A DNA stretch of 64,000 nucleotides. It comes from Gnomoniopsis sp. IMI 355080 (Eukaryota > Ascomycota > Sordariomycetes > Diaporthales > Gnomoniaceae). This document shows, piece by piece, positions 21,882 to 32,342 of this stretch. Each line of letters opens with the position of its first letter. The first letter of the stretch is position 1. The translations under genes and the position numbers were made by a program. The stretch is taken from positions 62,001-126,000 of the forward strand of contig JAPEVC010000062.1 in assembly GCA_027946555.1 (NCBI GenBank), read 5' to 3'. Below the pieces are notes generated by a model, which made no database searches, was not told the origin of the DNA, and worked only from the letters and a program-made list of their open reading frames with translations.

Positions 21882-24863
21882 TGTCCCAACCTGGTCGCAA
21901 TGTTTGAACGACTGAGTTTTCGTAAAGGTGACTGCGCAACAGTGCGTGGAAGACAGTGAAAGAGTCGTGACGCTGCAGTGAGTCGCGATGAAGCTGAATG
22001 ATTGCTCGATGATTACTAATCTACAGTCAACAAGGTCAAGGGCTTTATCGATCTGGACACCCCTGCGGCCCTGGCGGGATGCCTACACCTTACTCCATAT
22101 CTCAACTTCGCCAGTTGAAAGTCCAAGCCAGTTTCATCCACCTTTTGTCTCTAACCTCGCACCATAACTTTTCCCACGATATGAAGCTCTCAACAGCTCT
22201 TGGTGTATTTTGGCTTGAGAGTCCAGCCTATCTAATAATTGGAGTCCACCTTTGCGTCAAAGTCACCCATTACTGTAGCATTCGCTTCTTGATACACTAG
22301 CACTACGTACTCGTCACAGCCGGAGAGCCTTGGCAAAGTGTTGCCTATTTTCAACGAATAGGTCACCTTACCGGCTTCACAGGAAATTCTGCAGCACGAT
22401 AGGACTGGTGGCTGACTACAAGGCAGTGCTATGAAGCCATCGCTCTTCAGGGATAAGAATCGCTTCACTACATCTTGGAATGGCAGTCTCACCTCCATGG
22501 TCCCGAACAAGTCACCCTCACAAGTAACGACTAGGGAACACGACCGCACTCCACTCCTATGAAGTTGGCTGGCTTTGATTCCCTGAGAACCTGGCTAGAG
22601 GCCCCCACGCCGATGGTGACAGTGACCAATTCCAGACTTGCAGTACGTCCGTACCCAGGCCGTGGACATCGGCATAGCGTTGGTACAACGAGTCCGCGAC
22701 TTACTGGCCATCAATGTTCCTTGGGCACAATGAAGTCTTTGATCATTGCTTTACTGCGTTCGCTAAGGGATCTACCGAACAACCACCTAGGTCACCACAT
22801 TCCCCCCCTTTACAAAGACCAGGGTGAGAGAGTTGTCATGGTACAGACATGCAAAGCATGGTCACCCAAGACCGAGAAATTCCCCGCAAGTACATTGTCA
22901 TCCAGATGGAATGAGGTGGCCGCATCGCAAGCACACTTTCTTGTGGGCCTGACAAATTGCCGAAGCTCGCACGACATGTTGGGAAGTTCCAGCTTCAGTG
23001 AGGCCACTGCCTCCTCACCGCCAGATTCGGTTGTTGTTGGCCAGGCTTCAGTGAAAAGCCGTCATCACTAGCGTTGTTCAAGTTAAAGTGTACGAAGATA
23101 CCATGGACGTGGTTCACATCTGTGCCTCAAGGCAGATGCTTGAGCTCAACGGCAATGAGGCCCGCTGTTGTGACCATGCTCCAACTATTGAAAAAGGACG
23201 AAGTAGCCTGTCTGCCTAGGAATGTATATCAGGCGTCATCGGAAACCGACTAACAGGGACGGAAATTGCGTTTCGATTACTCGGTCAGATTCAGGAAGTT
23301 GCTGCTACCCAGGTAATCTTGAGTGCCACCATCTACGCCTTGGAGGCGCTTGGTCAGCGGCACTCTGCAGAATGGCTGCAGATCGGCTGTGGCAACATGG
23401 CATTGTGTGAGAGTTGACTATACATACATACTGTGTTTGCAGAGAGGCCCGGAAGAGAACTTTGCGAGCCATACGAGCTGTACGAGTGGTACCGAAGAGT
23501 CGAGGAACCAATTGGGATTATGAATGAGTAATAAAGTGACAAAAGCCACCCGGGTTTGATACGCGTGGAGTCTAAAACCTCGCGCACATGTTTCCAAAGA
23601 CGTCGACTCCTCCACCGCGATGACACCACGGCACGGGCGCGACTCGGCCCTATAGTGCGTCTATCAGCTCACGAGTCGTACTGACGTTCCGTCTTGTAGC
23701 TTGCTTTTGATATCAAGAGAGTTCATTTCCCGCGGGGTTGTTGTCTTTGCTCCGCGCCCTTCTTTCCGATCAGGTTTTTTTTATGCCTGGCCCAGGCCCA
23801 AACTGGATGGAAAAATCCTAGACCTGCTGCAATGGTTGTGTCTTGAGATCCACCGACATGTGACCGTGCTGGGTGCTGGCGGACACACTTCCGTTTTTAG
23901 TGATGGTGGCCCGCGGTCAAGTGCTGTCTCGGTTGGTGCCGAGGCGGTCTGCTCCGCGGCATCAGGGGCCACAGTCCGGGAATCTGGGGCCCCGGACTCC
24001 AAGATGCATCTCCGCGTCATTCTAGACCCCTGGACTGCTGTTGACAGGTGCCTTGAAGGGCCGATTTGGCTCGCGAGAAGTGGTGACTACGTCCAGCTTC
24101 TTGTTCCGGACTCATTTTGGCAGCTTGAAGCGGCCATGCAGTTGAGCTTGTGTCAAGTCCTGGAATATCGGGCACTGGTTGTCTACTACTATAATATGCA
24201 ATTGTGGGTGGGTCAAAGGGGCTGTCGCCAACGTCAAGTGCCCAAAGGGAAGCTATGGCAAAGACTATGAGATTCTGGAACTGACGCGCCAAAACGAAGT
24301 GGGATCCAATGAACCGACGTTGCCGAGCGTGCCAGCAGCAAACATTAAAAAAGTGAGTACTTAGGCAAGTAAGAAGATTTTCTTTCACCGTTGCCAAACT
24401 GGATCGTCTACATCATTGTACGTGTGGCTAGAGGTGGATACTACCAACCCAGGTCAGCAGCTTCTTCAGCAGACCCCGTACAGTACCCCGCCATACCCAG
24501 GTAGACCTGAGTCGACACCATCCCCATCTATCCATCAAGTGACCCCTCAGCTCAGAAGAACCATACCACGTTTTTGTCACCGTTAGCCCCTTTCGCTGCG
24601 GCGACTCCTTCCCTCTTCAGCTTAGGAATGGCAGTGTGCACCGTGCCATTGGCGACAACTGTCTAGATGCCCGGCGTCATATCGGTGCTTCAGGGGTATC
24701 GTGCATGCCCATCCAATATAGCACACTCCACGTGAGATAGCTCACAGAGTTTTTGACTTCACATGTTATTCGAGCAACAAGATAAATACGCGCCATGGCC
24801 ATGTCTTTGCCAGTGTCAAACGGGACAGACACCGCCCACCCAGCCTCAGTCGAACAATCCATC
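21882..24863. other. Long upstream region of the glucoamylase gene
   Basis: Nearly 3 kb without a convincing gene. Between 22230 and 23080 both strands carry open frames of 65-170 codons with no family motif; they may be remnants. The right third should hold the glucoamylase promoter. It contains an inverted repeat (23973-23998) and paired CGG/CCG triplets (23880-23893). An AATAAA-like AT run lies at 24781-24788, about 80 bases before the ATG. Confidence 0.5.
23973..23998. promoter_or_regulatory. Inverted repeat AGTCCGGG-N10-CCCGGACT
   Basis: Two perfect 8-base arms separated by ten bases, about 870 bases upstream of the glucoamylase ATG. About 80 bases further up, CGG and CCG triplets stand eight bases apart (23880-23893). 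Inverted CGG triplets are the usual recognition form of Zn2Cys6 regulators. The link to starch regulation is inference. Confidence 0.4.
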
Positions 24864-27227
24864 ATGACCGGCTTCTCATCACTTCTGCTCTTGGGCTCCT
24901 ATGCCGTCCAGGCCGTCCTTGGTCGTCCTGATGCAAGTCGTGTGCGGAGAGAGGGCGAGATCCTCAAGCGCTCAGTCGACTCTTTGTGTGTATTTCCTGA
25001 ATGAGCCACCACGCTCCACCATCCTGCCTCTTTGAGCTTTATTCCCATCCCAGCATTATGCATATGTCCGGATTTAAACAGTGTTTCACCCGTCATTGCC
25101 CCTCGCAATCTTATTTTTCCGATTACCATTGCAGCTGCTAACACACCATCTTTTCTAGTGTTGCAACAGAGAGTCCCATTGCTCTCAGCCGTCTGCTCTG
25201 TAACATCGGCTCGACGGGCTGTTATGCAGCAGGCGTTGCCTCAGGTGTCGTGATTGCGTCACCGAGCAAGAACAATCCAGATTACTGGTATACGTGGACT
25301 CGCGACTCAGCTCTCACATTGAAGGAAGTGATTGATACCTTCATCAACGGCTACAACACCACGCTGCAGACAGAGATTGAAAACTATGTCGGTGCTCAGG
25401 CCTATCTCCAGGGAGTGTCGAACCCCTCTGGCTCGCTCTCTGATGGCACTGGTCTTGGCGAGCCGAAGTTCAATGTTGATTTGAGCGCATTCACAGGCGC
25501 TTGGGGTGAGTCCTGGACTGAATGATGTCCTTTTGGTGGCTTAATGGTATAAATCAACTTTGCTAACGGGCAAATCAGGGAGACCGCAGAGAGATGGGCC
25601 CGCTTTACGTTCGATCGCTCTCATCGACTACTCAAACTGGCTCATTAGCAACGGCTACACGTCAACCGTCACCAGCATTCTCTGGCCCATTATCCAGAAC
25701 GATCTGAACTATGTTGCACAGTACTGGTACGCAGCGATTCCTTGTGCAGCATATCCCAACATGTGTGCATGCTAACAGTCATCTAGGAACCAGACAGGGT
25801 ATGATCTCTGGGAAGAGGTGCAGGGAAGCTCATTTTTCACCATTGCAAACCAGCATCGGTCACTCGTCCAGGGCGCCACACTCGCTACAGCCCTCGGAAA
25901 GTCTTCGACTGCCTATACTGAAGTCGCTCCTTCGATTCTTTGTTTCCTGCAAAGCTTCTGGTCCTCCTCAAGCGGCTACATCGTTGCGAACAGTAAGTTT
26001 ATGCCAATATTTCCGTCACTCAGCATCCTTCTTGAAATCCGTTTTTCCTGACGGGATTCTCGCCCTTCTGCTTTGCTCACGCAACGTTTTCTGACAACGC
26101 ACACAGTCAACGAGAACAATGGTCGCACTGGAAAGGACACAAACACGCTTCTCGGCGCCATCTCCACATTTGACCCAACAGTTGGCTGTGACGATGCAAC
26201 CTTCCAGCCATGCAGCGACAAAATGTTGGCAAACCACAAAGTAGTGACAGACTCCTTCCGCTCCGTGTTCAGCATCAACTCTGGCATCGCCGAGGGCACA
26301 GCCGTTGCCGTGGGTCGCTATCCTGAGGACACCTACTACAATGGAAACCCCTGGTATCTCTGCACCCTTGCGGCGGCTGAGGTGCTGTACGATTCCCTCA
26401 TTGCCTGGGATGCTCAGGGATATATCGAGGTTACATCAACCTCTTTGGCCTTTTTCAAGGACCTTGACTCTTCCATCACCGCAGGAACTTATGAATCCAG
26501 CTCGTCAACCTACACTACACTGTACGATGCCGTAAGCGCCTACGCCGATGGCTATGTCAATATTGTTGCCACCTACGCAGCCGCCAACGGCTCTCTATCA
26601 GAGCAATTCGATAAGGCAACCGGTACTCCTCTCTCGGCCTACGACCTAACCTGGTCATACGCCGCGTTTCTATCCGCCGCTGCTCGTCGTGCTGGCATCT
26701 CACCTCCATCCTGGGTAGGATCAGGCAACTCAGTCCCTAGCTCCTGCTCCGAGACTTCCGTGACAGGCTCGTACACCTCTGCCACAGACACCTCGTTCCC
26801 AGCATCGCAAACGCCTCAGTCCGGCTATTCCACCTCGACAAGCGCCCCGACAACGACCGGCACCACGACGTCAACCAAAACCACTTCTACAGCCGCAACG
26901 ACCTCGACAGCGTGCGCCGCTACGGCGGTCATCACCTTTGACGAGCTCGCGACCACATCATACGGCCAGACGATCAAGATTGTAGGCGACATCGCGGCCC
27001 TGGGCGATTGGGATACGGACAGCGCCATCGCCCTCAGTGCGAGCGGGTATACCTCATCCAACCCGCTGTGGAGCGTCTCGATCTCGCTCGCCGCCAGTCA
27101 AACCGTCGAGTACAAGTTCATCAATGTCAACAGCGACGGAACGTACACGTGGGAGGCCGATCCAAACCACACCCTCACCATTCCGGCGTGCGCAACGGCC
27201 ACCACCGTGTCTTCTTCTTGGCAATAG
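24864..27227 (+). CDS. glaA: Secreted glucoamylase (GH15) with CBM20 starch-binding domain
   Basis: Releases glucose from the non-reducing ends of starch and maltodextrin outside the cell. Exons 24864-24985, 25159-25505, 25579-25726, 25787-25992 and 26107-27227 give 647 residues. A signal peptide (about 1-20) and a short propeptide ending in KR (Kex2 site) precede the GH15 domain. The general acid is Glu215 in YDLWEEV; the general base is Glu440 in SEQFDKATG, followed by LTWSYA. A Thr/Ser-rich O-glycosylated linker (about 490-540) leads to CBM20 (about 545-647) with GDWD and the YKFI/WEADPN aromatic sites. An in-frame ATG at 24795 exists, but the ATG at 24864 starts a clean signal peptide. 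All catalytic residues are intact. It is probably induced by starch and repressed by glucose, as in the family. Confidence 0.97.
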
Positions 27228-29421
27228 GCGGAAGAGGACCCTCCTGTGAGGTTGTCTGGAGAGGTTTTAATTTCGATCCAGTTGGGCTGTCCTGTGTAGC
27301 TGTTGGATTGACCGTGGCTGAGCAGCGCACAACGATCCAAATGCAACAACAGCTTTGAGGGACTGCTTTTTGTACATTATGATACCTTTGGAGTTAGATA
27401 TATAGCAAGAAGCTGAAGAGAGAACATTGGCCTGCTCTAGTATCAAATATCCATACTGTTTCCAATTGGCCCCACCAAACTTGCACCGTACAACGCATCT
27501 GTAAGGCTAATATGACCGTCGTTTTGATGTCGCTGCCGCCTCTGATTACGACCTCATCGATTGTTCCCTTCTTGAAGCCGGATGATTCTTCAATTTGGAC
27601 CACATGATGGTTGCAAGCAAGCTGGCCTTCAGACGTCTAGAAATGCTACTGGAGAAATGAGTTGCAAAGTTGCATGAGCATGATGCGGTAAATCTGTTGG
27701 CCTGTTGACTCCTCTCAGAGTGAACTGGAATACTCAGACGGTTCAATATACGGCGATGTCCTCTTCGGAGAGCTCTTGCTGTCTCATCGTGCTTCGATAG
27801 GGCCTTTTGGAGCAATTCTGGAGCCGTGTGTCAGACAACAAGTCTTTGGGTTCCCTTGACCCAAGACCTTCCCTGGACTCAACCCGTAGATCACAGCGCC
27901 TTACTGGAGCGGACATCCAACCCGTATAAGAAGAGCTTTGAAACGAGGATAACATCTGTATCGAGCTGCAATCCCTCCGTGTAAAACATCTTGGCGGGCA
28001 CAATGACCTCAGCTAGACCGTAAGTAGACGTCTTCCCTCCACAGGAGACCAATGGGCCAGATTGGGGCGCCCCCCCGGCCAAGCCGATGATAGTAACAAA
28101 GGCCCACTTGGGCCGCTGGTTGTAGCTTCAACATTATGTAGTCGTAATCCACATCTTGTGCTGGCTGAACAAAAATAAATGGAGCAGATCACCACGAAGC
28201 TGGCGCGTCAAAGTGCAAGGGCCACATATGCTGCTTGCACTAGCACGTGCAAGACGCCAACTCAGAAGAAGCACGAGGCTGTCAGAAGGAAGCAATCACT
28301 AGAAAGCGAACAATCAACAGCAGGGGAAAAGAAGGTTCAGAACAGGACATTCCCAAAGCACATCAATATGTCATCCGTCGTGCCATTGGACGAGACCCTG
28401 GGGCAATCGTGGGTAGTCACTGTCAATTTACTGAGCGATCTGAGCTTCATGACAACAATTGTCGTCCTTCCAACCGAAAGCGAAACGAGGGGTTTTGAGC
28501 AGCGGAATTTAAAAACATCATACAACACTTGAAAACAGGGGGCCAAGGAAAGACGTTTACGAACACACTTACCCGCATATCAGCCACGATCTGCAACAAA
28601 AAAAAAAAAACCATTCCAATGTTCTCTGTCCACCTTTCGCAGGGGTCATTTTGTCTCATCCACAAACTCTCCCACAGCATTCCATTTGATCCTATTTTTG
28701 ATAAGAATTCCATGATTACGGATTGCGTAAGCGCGGTACTCAGTACAATTCGGGGATGGGACCCTGGTGACGGCAACGGAGCCCGTCTGGAATGAGAAGT
28801 GGATGTTGACGCGCAGACGTCCCAGGCGCGCCCAAAACAACATACCTCGACCAAATGAAACTGTCTCGCTTGATTGTGGCAAAGAAAAAAGAGGGGAAAA
28901 AAAGGCAGATCACGCGGAGTGGGTTCACATGTTTGGAACAGGTAAGGGTTTTTTTCTTCTTCTTCTTGTCTTTGCGCTAAATGCAATGTCATTTGGGGCA
29001 TAGCTCATCACACAAATCTATCTCTTCCCTAAAAAGTGTTGCCGCCGGGTAGACAGCCAGACGTTGAATGGCAACCCAACCCCCCCAGATACAGGTAGGT
29101 ACTTGGTTGACAGTCAAGGCCTGCAGACCAACCCGGCATAATAGAATTTAATCAATATCCGCCCTCTCGATCCTGAAGACCGTAGTTGTTGGTTTTTGCT
29201 TTCGAACCGAGATTCCCAATATGTACTGAAGAAGTGAATCACTTTTCTTCTCCCCCCGTGTTTCCCTGTCCCCCCAAACCTCTGCCCAGAGGTACCGAGG
29301 TGCCCAAATCATCTTGGATTTGCCTGTAGCAAAATGCTAGTACAGGGTATTCCACCTAGAACGCCGAAAAAGAGAACCTTCCCAGAAAATCACAAAGTGC
29401 CTAATTTGAATGTTGCGATGA
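27228..29421. other. Convergent intergenic region glucoamylase/GH128
   Basis: About 2.2 kb between two genes that point at each other, unusually long for a 3'-3' gap. Short frames occur on both strands without family motifs. A 12-13 base A run lies near 28600. No transposon ends or repeats are visible. Confidence 0.5.
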
Positions 29422-30654
29422 TCAGGAGAAGGCAAAGGTGTTGCCGTAGCTGGAAGCTGCACCACCCGAGACCAGCAGTCCGTCGGCGACGTAGAAGTAA
29501 GAGTAACGCTCGACGAAGCTGTAGGTGGAGTTGTTGTCGAGAGTGTCCTGGACCGTAGTCAAGAACTCTGAGATCTCAGCGTCACTGGGGCTGTCCACGT
29601 TGGGCGCGAACTCAGTAAGCCAGACAGTCTTGCCAGTTCCGCAAGCTGCCGAGACCTCGCTCAGGAAGGAGAACAGATCCTCGGCACCTGCCTCGATAGT
29701 GTTGTACCAGTGAGCAGGGCAGAAGTCAAAGGTGCACTGGCCGTCACAGGCCTCGATCCACTCCTTGAGCCAGTCCACACTCTCACCCGCCACGTTGGAG
29801 TTGGTGATGGAAGGCGCACCGAGGGTTGCCTTGCTTGCGAAAGGCTCCATGTTGGTTATGTGGAAAGTAGCAGCGGTGGCAGGGTCCATGTTGGCCTGAG
29901 CGGCGTTGTCGGGCTCGTTGGGGCCCAGGAGATACTTGGAGCCGGCATCAATGGCGGCCTGGGCGTTGGTAGCCCAGTAGCTAACAGTCTTCTCGCCCCA
30001 CAGCATAGGAACAAACTCGAGGCTGCTGGACACATCGGACAGGCCATCGGAGCTGGAGCCCCAGTTGTAAGCCCAGGAGAGCTTGCTGTCGGTGCCCAGA
30101 AGAGGAGAGATGAGGCTGGCGTCGTTGTAAGCGGCACCACGCTTGTTGCCAGAGGAAGAGGTCACGGTAGAAGCGGCCGAAGTGACAGCGGCAGCAGCCG
30201 AGGTGACGACGCTAGCGATCTGTGAAATGATATCACTGGTCGTGGTGCTGCTCTCGGTGGTGCTGGGCTCCGGGGTGGCTGCGATGTTGACGTCGGGAGT
30301 GGCAACGGCAGAGGTGATCAAGGTCGTAGGAGCCGGTGCCACGTACGTCGAGGATGTCGACGAGGAGGTGGTGGAGGGCAGAGCCGAAGAGCTGGTAGAG
30401 GCAACAGAGCTGCTGCTGAAGCTGCTGCTGCTGGTGCTAGTCGGAGTTGGGACAACAGTGGTCTCGCCCTCGCCAACAGTCACGGTAACCCAAGTAACAT
30501 CGGTCACGGTGGTGGTGGTTGCAGGAATGGTCGCACGCTTGTCGAGGTCATTGGGGTGAATGTGGCGGTCTCCATGGCGGTGGTAAGCAGCCTGAACGCC
30601 ATTTGCGGACAGAATGGCCGAAGCCAGTAGGGCCAGATGAGTCTTGGTGAACAT
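29422..30654 (-). CDS. GH128-type cell-wall beta-glucanase-like protein
   Basis: Secreted glycoside hydrolase of the GH128 (Asl1-like) clan, which acts on beta-1,3-glucan. A single exon from the ATG at 30654 gives 410 residues; a longer frame continues upstream but lacks a better start. Seen: a signal peptide (1-22); His-rich residues 24-33; a Kex2 site LDKR at 37-40; a Ser/Thr-rich, surely O-glycosylated stalk (about 62-170). The catalytic TIM-barrel (about 172-410) opens with KRGAAYND and carries GPNEPD (acid/base Glu247) and WLTEF (nucleophile Glu348). Both catalytic glutamates are present. The long stalk suggests the protein stays in or near the cell wall; no GPI signal is visible at the C-terminus. 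A role in wall remodelling is inferred from the family. Confidence 0.92.
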   Translation of the reverse strand: MFTKTHLALLASAILSANGVQAAYHRHGDRHIHPNDLDKRATIPATTTTVTDVTWVTVTVGEGETTVVPTPTSTSSSSFSSSSVASTSSSALPSTTSSSTSSTYVAPAPTTLITSAVATPDVNIAATPEPSTTESSTTTSDIISQIASVVTSAAAAVTSAASTVTSSSGNKRGAAYNDASLISPLLGTDSKLSWAYNWGSSSDGLSDVSSSLEFVPMLWGEKTVSYWATNAQAAIDAGSKYLLGPNEPDNAAQANMDPATAATFHITNMEPFASKATLGAPSITNSNVAGESVDWLKEWIEACDGQCTFDFCPAHWYNTIEAGAEDLFSFLSEVSAACGTGKTVWLTEFAPNVDSPSDAEISEFLTTVQDTLDNNSTYSFVERYSYFYVADGLLVSGGAASSYGNTFAFS

Positions 30655-32320
30655 CTTGGAGTAGTGATTGAAGCCGTCGATGAGAGTATACGTCGTCGAC
30701 TTGGTTGTTGAAGGAGGGTATTTTTTTGCCTTTTCACTTTTGTGTATGTGTAAAAGACAATGCGTAGACCGTTCGGAGGGCAGAGAAAGGAGTGTCTCTT
30801 GCGCGGATCGATGGTCAAAGGAAGGGGGAGTGTTACTTCTGGAATAGCACGTTTGTTTGATTGACGGGCTTTGGGCCAAGGTCAAATGAAGGGCAGTCTG
30901 TCAAAGACTTTTGTTGAAGGAACGATTGCGCAATCCCTGGGAAGGCGGAAGACGTCGTGAGAGGGACGACAGAGTGCGAACTTGAGCGGCCGAGTTGAAC
31001 GCAAGAGGGCACACGCGCGATGGGGAGGGTCGAGGCTGGCGACCTTTTTGTTGGACTTGGTAGCAAAAGAGTGGGAACACTACTGGGGAAAAGACCGTGA
31101 CTCGTACCACCGTTCGGTGACGAAAACTAACAAAGGCAGAGCAAGCCGGGGGGAGGTGCAGAGTGGATTCACAGAAACCAGGTGAAGGGGATGGACAAGA
31201 AGAAGGGAGGAGGAACACGAGCGCAAGGGCAACTCTGAAGGCCCTGCACCGGCCGGAGCAGCGGTTATTAAAATGAACGACGGGGGTGACGGACTTGGAA
31301 GTGGATTGTTTGTTGGTGCAGTGCCCATAGCACCGGCATCTCGGGGCTGGCACTGCAACAAAAACCCACGATTGTGATGTGGTTTGCGTGCGTGGCGGCG
31401 CGTGGGCAACAACCAGAGAGAAAGAGATCCCGCGTCAGGGGTAAATCGACTAGGACCGGGGGGGCTGGCCTGGACTGATCATCCCGGCATCCCAGGGGCC
31501 TGGAGCCGGGGTCCATGCGGACTAGGGAAGAGCCCGGGCCTGGGGGACAGTGACCTGAAAGAGCAGCGGTATTCTGTTAAGGAATTTGCATTTCTCAAGG
31601 TCTCGATCACTAACACCCCATCATGTACTGCGACGAATCATCCATGCGGCGGGCCAATGATGGGACGAACTCTTGGCCCCGCAACCTTAGCAACGCTGAG
31701 AGAACATCCAGACAAAACGATCGTCGAGACAAGAAACACCGGATTCCAGACCTCGGGTGATGAATCGATACCCTTGCCTTACCACCTACCACATCACCCA
31801 AGTGGAGCTAACTACTAGCTTTTTACTAAGTATTACCAGTATGCCTAGCCGGCTACGTGAGCTTGCGCCTTGCTACCGTCGTCTTTGTGGTGCGTGTCCC
31901 GACCTAGGCATGTCCGATACAACTTCGGCAGTCAAACAAACCATCGGCTCGGTCAGTGCGGTGTGTGGTATACCGTGCAAGTTAGGTGTGCGGTGTGCAC
32001 ATTGCTGCTGGCACACGGCATATGCAAAGACATCATTCATCATCCTCACTCCTCGATCAGCTTCCATTAATCACTCACTGGGCATCCATTCATCATCATC
32101 ATTGCGCCGGTGCTTGGTTCCTGTTTTCGCTACCCGACGGCCAGGTCTCCCTGGTAACCCATGCCAGTCAGCCCAGTGTACCTGCATCTACCACGATAGG
32201 AACTCAGGCACAACTCATCCGCAGCCAATCGATGGGTAGCTGCAATGTGCTGCTTTTCCCGACTTCTCCACCGCCGCTGGGTAGGGTCAGCATTTGCCGC
32301 TGTTGGTTGTCCTCGCTGTC

Positions 32321-32342
32321 TCGGCGCCAGGTCGGCGCCAGG
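32321..32342. repeat. Two tandem copies of TCGGCGCCAGG
   Basis: Perfect 11-base duplication, each unit containing the palindrome GGCGCC. A short tandem repeat in intergenic DNA. Confidence 0.8.

Noticed and set aside
23701..24270. 189-codon plus frame upstream of glucoamylase
   Set aside because: It begins with TTG, has no motif and lies over the regulatory inverted repeat.
24795..24863. Upstream in-frame ATG as glucoamylase start
   Set aside because: It would put 23 polar residues before the hydrophobic core and spoil the signal peptide; the ATG at 24864 fits secretion.
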